A stretch of DNA of 64,000 bases from the NCBI RefSeq assembly GCF_026210795.1, contig NC_089460.1, positions 1,550,001 through 1,614,000 of the forward strand. Reading direction: 5' to 3'. A program made the translations under genes and the position numbers. The stretch is from Rhizophagus irregularis. Its lineage: Eukaryota; Glomeromycota; Glomeromycetes; Glomerales; Glomeraceae. Below, one piece after another: positions 55,871-64,000 of the stretch; within the stretch, counting starts at the first letter, position 1; every line of letters begins with the position of its first letter. A model generated the notes under the pieces. The model ran no database searches, was not told where the DNA came from, and worked only from the letters and a program-made list of their open reading frames with translations.

Positions 55871-57487
55871 GTGCATACTGTGCCAATCTTTTTACATTTT
55901 CAACTTCTTGATCTCTCTTCGATTATGTCATTTCCTCAACCCATGATTTATATATCTAAAATGAGTAACCTGTTATCTGATAATACATCTGTTAGGAAGT
56001 TGAGTAACCTTTTTTTTAAAAAAAATTCTTCAACGCTTCAGAAAAATTTCGAAATGGCTAGGTTACCAATTCTTACTATTATCGAATATCCAGTATATGA
56101 ACATAACTCAGGTTAAAACCGTAAAAATTTTACTTTCTTAGAATGGAAAAGGCTTTTATTTTATAAATAAATGTTTTAATTTATTAAAGACGCTGAAATT
56201 CTCGACTCGGACTCAGACTCTTACTCTGACGCCGAGTCGAAGCTTGAGAAGAATAAAACGTTAACCGACGAGGTTCCGTACTCAAACAGAGCTGGTGTAA
56301 CATTGTTCTCCGCTCAAGAAAGCGAAGACTTACTAACAAGTTATGCGTTAGAGACTGGGAGAACGTCAAATTCTTTGCAAAATGATGCGATATCACTAAA
56401 TAGTTCTATTTTTGGTTCTTCTATGAGTGAAGATAATTGGACTAATGAAGTAAGCATGAAAAAATATTTTGATTATCTTTTATAAATATGTCAAATAATC
56501 TTTCAATAGACTGATGAAGGGGAAAACGATATGGATGAAGACGTTGATGAATATCATAGTGCAGATTTTGACGACGATGATGAAGCCGTTATCGACGACG
56601 ATTCTAGCGGTGATTATGTATATTTAGATTACGCTAGTGAAGATGACGACTTAAGTATGGAATATGACCTCGAAGGTGAATAAGATGTTAATCTGTTACA
56701 TAGGAGATTATCATGAAAACTAATTTATTGATTATGTATTTAAGTTTTATCTAAGAAAGTAAAATCCTCATCTATAAAATCAGAAACTAAATCTCAAAAA
56801 TCACGAAAAAACTCATTTAAATGTAATGTAAAAGGTTGCGGAAGAGATTTTACCACATTAGTTGGTCTACACTTGCATCAAAGGATACATCCAGGCAAGC
56901 CATCTACTTGTAATAAGCCCGGATGCAATATGAAGTTCGCATGTCCTAATGACTTAACAAAACATAAAATGAAAAATCATCCCGAGGATAAACCACATAT
57001 TTGTAATATAAACGAATGTAGTAAAAGATTCGCTAGGTTTTCGGATCTAAGAAAGCACCAGAACATCCATACAAGAGAAAAATTAAAATGTACAAGTCGA
57101 GGATGTGATAAAGCTTTTTCGCGACCGGATAACCTTAAAAAACATCTGAAAGTGCATTCCAAATATAAGCGATTCAAGTGTCAATTCTCTAGATGCAATA
57201 AGGAGTTTGATTGCCGAAGTGATTTAGTAAGACATTCAAGATCTCATACTGGCATCAAGCCTTATTATTGTACATGGGAAAATTGTAAAGTCAAATTCAC
57301 TCGGGCCGAGCATTTACGAAGACATCAAAAAATACATACTGGCGAAGAGCAATTTAAATGTACAGAACCAGGATGCACCGCAAACTATAGGTACTTATAT
57401 CTTTTGAGAACTCATCGTGAAGAAACAGGCCACAGAGATTTCGTTATTTCACCCAAAATTATTGGTAAAAAATTATTAAACTGTTAG
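55871..57487 (+). CDS. C2H2 zinc-finger transcription factor, seven fingers, acidic N-terminus
   Basis: Four exons, 55871-56111, 56190-56449, 56510-56675 and 56745-57487, encode 469 residues (451 if ATG 55925, MSFPQPMIYISK, is the start, which is equally possible). Residues from ~80 to 225 are strongly acidic (EDVDEYHSADFDDDDEAV), like an activation domain. The fingers follow in tandem: CNVKGCGRDFTTLVGLHLH, CNKPGCNMKFACPNDL, CNINECSKRFARFSDL, CTSRGCDKAFSRPDNL, CQFSRCNKEFDCRSDL, CTWENCKVKFTRAEHL and CTEPGCTANYRYLYLL. Cx4C spacing throughout resembles TFIIIA and Gli/ZAP1-type fingers. Finger count and acidic N-terminus argue against TFIIIA (nine fingers). Targets cannot be inferred. Confidence 0.85.
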
Positions 57488-59640
57488 GATAGCTGTTGTC
57501 ACACGATGTCGATCATTCGAGCGAAGACAAATATGATTTAGGTAATCTTAAAGATAAGATATATAGTTCTTATTTCCTTTTGGAGGGCCTTCTTAGATAT
57601 TTTATGTATGAATTATTTAAATCTTATCGAATTGTTATAAATACTTTTTGCAATTATGAAACTTAGCATAATTTAGGATAAATCGGATAAATTGATTAAT
57701 AAATCGAAACGTGTATTAATCTTTTAGAAATATATATATGAAAGTAAATTATTTCATATACCTTGCTTACATGGAAAGATAGGAAAACTGTGGCCTTGTT
57801 TAGGTTCTACAGTAAAGTGTTTGTTATTATTATGCCGGTTTTCCGTTTTCCACATTCCCGCATTTGGGACTACCAAAAATCGCAAGTTACTAGGGTATTT
57901 TGAAAAGTAATTTTACTTAAGAAATGCTAATTGTATATTTTAGATTCACCCAAATTTAAATACTTTTTAAACCTTTAACGTTTATTTAAAGGGATCCCAA
58001 ATAATACTAAAAAAAAACTTAGATCTGATTTTATATAAATTTATAATAAATTCTTCAAATGTATAAAGTTATATTAATTTTTTGGCTTCAAATTTTGCTA
58101 TTTTGAAAATTAGTGATTAGATTTTAATGATTTTAGACTTGTTATCTATTTTATCTCTGTAGATAAAATATTTCATTTTAAAATTTTTATTACACAGGAT
58201 CTGAGTTATCTCAGAATTCTATCTCAAACATCATTTTGAAGATAATTAATAACTTTGAATTTAATTTTTATTTTTTTAATAAAACATTTGATATTTTTTA
58301 TTTTTAGATTTCTGGTATTTAGATTGAATTTTAAAGGTAATTTTTTCAAAATTTTTTTTTTTGCTTTTTTTTTGTAAATTTACAGATTTCTGGATTTTTG
58401 AATGCTTTTTAAATGAAATTTTGAAGGTAATTTTCAAATTCTTTTTAAAGAAATGATACTATTATTTCTTTCTTCTTTTTATAAGTTTCAAATTTTTCAG
58501 ATAATAAAAAATTAAAATAATAAATTTTACAACATGCATTTTATTTTAAAACTTTATTATTATTTTTTTATTAAAATATTATTATTAATATTTTATTTTT
58601 TTTTTCACAAGATTTTCACTTTAAATTTATTTTTAACTTCAATAACTTTAACTTTTAAAATTAGCTTAACTTTTTAATCTTTACTTATAAACTCAAAAAG
58701 TTTTCTCCTTTTTACTATTTAAATCATTATTTTATCATGCATTTTTCATTATAAAAAAAGGCTAAACAATCAAAAGTTTATATTTTAATAATTGTTAAAC
58801 ATATTTTTATTTATTTTATTTCTAAATTTTTCTAACTGAGTTATTTAAAACTATTTTATTTTAAAAAAAATTATTTTCTGAGTTTTTTATTAATTGTGAA
58901 ATTAATTATCAAATTCCACTTATATTTATACTTTTTAATGTTTTACCAAAAATTGTAAATCTAAATTAATCATCTAATAATCTTTCAAAAATAAACTTTG
59001 AAAAATAGTTTTTAAACCTTTGGTATAATGTTTATCCTATTACTTCTTACTATTATATCACTGACGTAATAAATTTTAATAATAAATTATTTTAAAAATA
59101 ATTATTGTTTTCATTTTCATTTGTATGATGTATCTTGAATTTACTTTTTCCAATAAAAAATCTAAATATACTGCAATATTAAAAAAAAAAAAAAATAATT
59201 AATTAAAATTACTAAATATTATAAATAACTAAACTATAAACAAATATTATTATAAATAACTGTATAATTATAACTTATTATATTTTTTAATTATTTCAGT
59301 TAAATATTCTTCCTTCAACTAAATATTTAATTTTATTTAGTATATTATAAATCCTTTGAGTAATTATTCTTTTGATTATATAATTATTCTAATATCTAAG
59401 GTTATAATATATAGAGTATTTAATTATATGATAAGCAATTTATAAATTAATAATATTAGATTAATTGTGTAATTCTTTATTTTATATATTTTATATTACT
59501 TTAATTACTTTAATAAATTTATAAATATGCTGTAATTAAAAAAAAAAGTAAAGCAAACTATAAATTATAATTTTAAAAGTTACATAAAACTTATATTAAG
59601 TTTTATTTTAAAAAAAAACTTTATCAAAAATTATTAGAAT
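57488..59640. other. AT-rich intergenic desert
   Basis: No gene. From about 57900 on the sequence is almost wholly A/T with poly-A and poly-T tracts. Degenerate 'AGATTTCTGGATTTTTGAAT' phrases repeat at 58305-58420. No RNA gene recognised. Confidence 0.45.
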
Positions 59641-59834
59641 TACAGTTTAACTTTAATATACCAATATTTGATATACTAATATACTATTAAAAACTTAATA
59701 TACTGAATACTGATAAAATTTTATTTTTTCACTATATATAAGGATATATAAATATTAGTATAACCTTGATATAATGATATTTTTTAAAAATTTCATATAT
59801 ATCCTGACATATTATTATATAGGTTTAATTGTAT
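59641..59834. repeat. Short TA-flanked inverted-repeat element (~194 bp)
   Basis: Left end TACAGTTTAACTTTAATATACC; right end TATATAGGTTTAATTGTA is its imperfect inverse. The end resembles the sequence starting at 5378. AT-rich, no coding capacity. Confidence 0.5.
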
Positions 59835-59924
59835 AGATTTATTTAAAATTACAAATTAATTTTAGTTAGAATTATAAATTTAATTAAAATTATGCTAAAT
59901 TAATTATAATAAATAGTATTATTA

Positions 59925-60120
59925 ATGGTTTAGTTCAGTTTGACTTAAAGCTAAAGTCAAATTAAACCAATTGACTTAGACATTCAAGTTAAATTAATGG
60001 GGTTATTAATATCAGTCTCATCAATTTTTTACCAGTTCCATCAACTTGTCTATCAATCCCATCAACCTTATCAATTTGATTTCATTAACTTAATAGTTAA
60101 GTTGAACTGAACCAAACCAT
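59925..60120. repeat. Short inverted-repeat element with GGTTYAGTTCA ends (~196 bp)
   Basis: ATGGTTTAGTTCAGTTTGAC at the left is matched inverted by TTGAACTGAACCAAACCAT at the right. Between them CCCATCAAC-type phrases repeat (60030-60065). The motif TTTAGTTCAGTTTGAC recurs just outside at 60169-60186. Confidence 0.55.
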
Positions 60121-60184
60121 GACTTAAAAATCTTTAAGTCAAACCAAGTTAACCCTATCAGTCCAATTTAGTTTAGTTCAGTTT

Positions 60185-60784
60185 GACAAGACCCGTTCAT
60201 ATTACCGACAATTATATTACTAACAATCATTTTACCGAAACTCACATTACCGATAATTATTTTACCGACACTCATATTACCAACAATCATTTTACCAACA
60301 GGTATATTTTACCGATACTCATTTTACTGATACTCATTTTACCATTAACACTTACAGTATTTATTACTATTTCACTACCCACTTCAGTTATGAAAATTAA
60401 AATATATATTTAATATAAAAGAATTTACCATAATATATAAAATAAAAAATTGATTAATATATAATAAAATGTAAAATACTATGATATTTATATATAATAA
60501 AATAACTTGAATTTAATATTTAATTTTATAAACTTTATTTTTTAAAAAATTTATTTCAGCTTCATAATATATTGCACTTAGAATTGTTCTTAATAATTTT
60601 CTTAATTTAGTTTATATAATTTGCTTTTTTTTGTAACTTAAAAATGTATTATTATTTTGTCAGTAAAATAATTGTCGGTAATATGATTGTCAGTAAAACG
60701 TACCTGTCGGTAAAGTGAGTATCAGTAAAATGATTGTCGGTAATATAATTGTTGGTAATGTGAACGCAGTCAGTTTGACTTGTC
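60185..60784. repeat. 600-bp foldback element whose arms are tandem TTACCGACAATCATT-like units
   Basis: The left arm (60185-60350) contains about ten ~15-bp units of the type ATTACCGACAATTATTTT or TTTACCGACACTCA. The right arm (60658-60784) carries their reverse complements (GTCGGTAATATGATTGTCAG). The outer ends are GACAAG and CTTGTC. The interior (60350-60650) is AT-rich. The plus-strand frame over the left arm is just translated repeat. Confidence 0.7.
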
Positions 60785-61767
60785 CTTGCATAATGATGGA
60801 ATTTCAGATTAAATTTTAGAAAAATTAATTTTGAAATTATAATATTAATTTTAATATGAAAAAATTTATTTTTTTCCTCCCTTAAATTTAATATATAAAA
60901 ATAACATTATACTAATTATTTGCTAATTATTTTTATAAAAAGAAACAACACTAAAAATTATAATTTCAGTTAATTCAGTTAAATTAAATAATATTTTACA
61001 AAAAATTAATTTTAGTAAAATGAATTTAGAATCCTATATAATATTAATTTTTTAAAAAAAATTGAATAATTTTTACTGAAATTAAATATATAATTCTGGT
61101 AAATTTACATTTAATTTTATTATTATAACTGAAATTTCAGATTTCATAAATTGTAATTTTAAAGTTTTAGTAATAAATTTAAAATAGATAATTTTTAATT
61201 TTTTATTTATATATAAAGTATTTAGATATAATTTATATAATTTTTAAAAAAGTAAATTTTTTTATGCTATTTATTTGATATTGAAAATTGAATAAATAAA
61301 TTTAATAAAAAAACAGGAAAAAAAATTTGTTAAATAAATTAAAATTGACTTTTAAAATTAACTTTAAGTAAATTTGTAAATTGTAATTTGTCTGAAGTAT
61401 AATAACAAGCATAACTAAAGATAACTTTAGTTAGACATATTATAATGCAAGGTATGTTTATCTGAACGTGTAATTAATCATTATTGATTATTATCATGTG
61501 ATCAGATTTTTGGTAATGCATCTGATATATAATTTTAAATGAATACTTTGAACATTACAACAGATCTCATTATCTAGTATAAATAAAAAAAAATATATAT
61601 ATATATATATTAAATTATATTTATTAAAATTTGTTTTTACATAACTTTTTAAAAAAATTATATAATATATATATAAATACCCAGTATAAATTAAGAATTT
61701 TTTTTTAAAATAAATTATTGAAATTAATTTTTTCAAAGTATAATATAGCAATTATATTAAAAATCAG
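60785..61767. other. AT-rich intergenic region
   Basis: No gene recognised; contains a (TA)n run at 61593-61610. The minus-strand frame at 61494-61751 is low-complexity Ile/Tyr/Lys sequence and not credible. Confidence 0.4.
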
Positions 61768-61988
61768 TAAATAAAATTACTAATTAAATTTCAATTACCT
61801 CTAAGTTTAAGATAAAGTTTATATATAAACTTTGTTAAAAATCTTACTATAAAAAGTTTTATATTATATTATTATAATTTTTTTTCTTTTTAGCTAATTA
61901 ACCAATAGATTTAAGCAAATCCTAAGGTAAGGTTTCATATAAAAGTTAAAATTTTCTACAGTAACATTTATTAGTAGTAGATGGATCT
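61768..61988 (-). repeat. Diverged third copy of the 222-bp element seen at 5147 and 6333
   Basis: Read on the minus strand from 61988: AGATCCATCTACTACTAA, then GAAACCTTACCTTAGGATTT, AAATCTATTGGTTAATTAGC and TTATAGTAAGATTTTTAACA. This is collinear with copy A. The right end is too degraded to place precisely and no target repeat is visible. Confidence 0.5.
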
Positions 61989-63296
61989 TAATACAAAATT
62001 AATGGTAAATTTTCCATATAATAAAATACATATAACATATATTCTTATAAAACTTATTATTATTAGTAAATTTTATTCATATATTATTACTATTTCTACA
62101 TAAATATTAGTTATAGATCAAACTGTTACCAATTTTTTTAAACTGAATGATAATCTGTTATTACAGATTGTAATGATAATAATAAATTTAATAGCATTCT
62201 TATTAATTTCTTTTTTAATTTTTACTTTTTCAAAATATTTTTCCTTATTCAAATAATTTGTTTTTTTTATTTAATTCTTCAAATTATTAAGTTAATTTTT
62301 AATTTTCTTATTTTTAAAAATAGGTTTAAAACTTTATCAAATTTTAAAAATCTATTTAAAACTCAATATTGCATTTTATTTTTGTATTTAAAAATAATTT
62401 TAAATAGTTAATAACTATTAGGCCATAATCCAAAATTTTAGTATTCTATTATATAATATTTTATAATGAAATATAATAATAAAATAATTTATTTACTTTA
62501 AAAAGCATCTTTAAAGTATTACTAATAGTTGTTTTTATTTAGCAATAATAATAACTAATAAGTTATATTTTATAAATCCTTCTATATTTTTACAATGTAA
62601 AAAAAATACATTTAAAATATAATTCTAATGATATTTTAAAATATATTTTTATATTACAGTTAAATAATAACAAATAATATGTAATAAGTTATACAGTATA
62701 AATCATATAATTAGTTGTTATTATTATAATTAGTATTTCAAATTTGGCTTGCATAAGACTAAAGATTTATATAAATCCATATAATATATATAATATAGTT
62801 TAAACAATTGATAGGATATACCCTACTGTATAAATAATACTTTAAAATTAACTCAAACTCAACTTAACTTATTAGAAATATTAATTATAGTAAACATCCA
62901 TCTTATTGGAAAATGAACTTATTATCCTTTGAAATCAAAAATGTAACAATCATTGAAATTAATTTAGTTGATTACTTTAGCACTTTTGGAAATATTTGTT
63001 TATTATTTTATCCAGTTAGTTTTTTTGTTAAGTAAATTCAGAAAACTGATAAAAAGAAATATGGCCAAAAGATTTTGGTAAGCAATTTGAAATAGTATTA
63101 TTTTTCTTTATATAATAGTAAATACATATGATGAATAGTTTCACCTATTTTTTGGCTATTTAACATTTTTTCTTTTTTTTATTAAAACCAAAATAAATGA
63201 AAATGAAAACCCTAACAGTTATTTGCCTTCTGCATCAAAATATAATACCAATATAAATTATAATAAACTTGTATGAAAGGCATATTACAAAAGGCA
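61989..63296. other. AT-rich intergenic region
   Basis: 1.3 kb of A/T-rich DNA without a recognisable gene or repeat boundary. Confidence 0.4.
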
Positions 63297-63591
63297 TACA
63301 GTCAACTCTCTATAAATGCACCCTCTATAAATGCACACCCTCTATAAATGCACCTTTTATCTAGTCCCAACTTGGGCCTTAATGCTAAATGCATGGTTTA
63401 TATATATATATATTCTGTAAATGCACCCTTTATAAAAAAATTTTATATAGTTTACTTATAAAAACTTTGTATTACCTTAATTTTAGATTAATATCATATA
63501 GATTTATATGTATTCTATAAATGCACACTCTCTTTAAATGCACTCTTATACCTGGTCCCAAGGGGGATGCATTTATAGAGAGTTGACTGTA
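63297..63591. repeat. Tc1/mariner-type MITE, 295 bp, with CTCTATAAATGCAC subrepeats
   Basis: Left end TACAGTCAACTCTCTATAAA; right end TTTATAGAGAGTTGACTGTA is a perfect inverse over 20 bp. TA flanks both sides. Near the left end CCCTCTATAAATGCA is repeated three times, and TCTATAAATGCAC recurs near 63516. CAGTCAACTCTCTATA is the same terminus style as the element at 5517. Perfect ends suggest a fairly young copy. Confidence 0.8.
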
Positions 63592-64000
63592 TTACAAATT
63601 GCATAAGAAAAAAGAATTTGCTGAAGAAGCAAACAAAATAATTGAGTCACTTAATTAGCTCAGTTTATAAATAAAACTTAATTTGTGAATTTTTTTGTAT
63701 GAGAATTAAATATATAAATAATAATAATTAAATCATATGAATTATAGCTCAGATTTGTTTTATTTAATTACAATTAAATTTGTTTTTTGAATTAGTTATA
63801 CAAATAATTAGCACATTCTCTAAGTGCTGGAATTAATAATTCCTTTTGTGCAATAGTAATATATGCATTGGTACTTAAGAGTGATTGGATTTCTTTTTTT
63901 TTTTGTGTGCATACCGTTCTGAATGTTCCTATAAACAACTATTTTACTTTATCAAAGGTAATATTGTGCTGTGATTTTTCATGTTATTATTACCCTTCTT
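63592..64000. other. Intergenic region to the window edge
   Basis: AT-rich; no gene recognised. Confidence 0.35.

Noticed and set aside
55871-57487. Assignment of the C2H2 protein as TFIIIA
   Set aside because: Only seven fingers and a long acidic N-terminus; TFIIIA normally has nine fingers.
60183-60413. Plus-strand frame with Thr-Asp-Asn-His repeats
   Set aside because: Translation of the tandem units in the foldback arm.
1-64000. CRISPR arrays, tRNA and rRNA genes
   Set aside because: None seen on either strand; the tandem repeats present are minisatellites or transposon arms, and the genome is eukaryotic.

Overview
The window is nuclear DNA of a very AT-rich filamentous fungus. Genes carry many short GT-AG introns (about 50-110 nt). 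The products include a chitin synthase fused to a myosin motor, Tim10, prohibitin and fungal-type amino-acid biosynthesis enzymes. Together with the load of retroelements and foldback elements, this resembles an arbuscular mycorrhizal fungus of the Rhizophagus (Glomeromycotina) type. That placement is an inference from style and content; no database was searched. I saw no tRNA, rRNA or CRISPR array.

Layout. 1-1.4 kb is the 3' end of a non-LTR retrotransposon. 1.5-9.6 kb is a repeat-rich desert holding a decayed small ORF and a nest of short inverted-repeat elements, some inserted into others. 9.6-24.1 kb is a dense gene block: MRE11 nuclease (-), a REEP/DP1 protein (-), a RAD60/NIP45-like SUMO-domain protein (+), TIM10 (-), a tandem calponin-homology protein (+), histidinol phosphatase (+), a Myb/SANT protein with a 10-nt microexon (+), an AlkD-type DNA alkylation repair protein (-) and a WDR92/DNAAF10 WD40 protein (+). 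25.9-31.7 kb is the class V-type chitin synthase.

32.3-36.7 kb is a complete Mutator-like (MULE) DNA transposon: a six-exon transposase gene, long terminal inverted repeats and a perfect 9-bp target duplication. 36.7-39.2 kb is mostly empty, with traces of a decayed gene. 39.2-57.5 kb is a second gene block: prohibitin 1 (+), a low-complexity charged protein (+), LSM6 (-), VPS20/CHMP6 (+), IST1 (-), holocytochrome-c synthase (+), a cysteine synthase (-), a ZCCHC9-like zinc-knuckle protein (+), an Atos/FAM214-like protein (-) and a seven-finger C2H2 protein (+). 57.5-64 kb is another AT-rich desert with foldback elements.

Functional themes. Genome maintenance is represented by MRE11, the RAD60-like protein and the AlkD-like protein. 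Mitochondrial biogenesis is represented by TIM10, prohibitin, holocytochrome-c synthase and probably the cysteine synthase. ESCRT-III is represented by two neighbours, VPS20 and IST1, in convergent orientation. Several gene pairs are divergent with only about 150-175 bp between start codons, so they probably share promoters (TIM10/CH protein, AlkD-like/WDR92, LSM6/VPS20, IST1/HCCS, cysteine synthase/ZCCHC9). The exon structures were built by hand from splice sites, reading phase and remembered family alignments. Every model given closes in frame.
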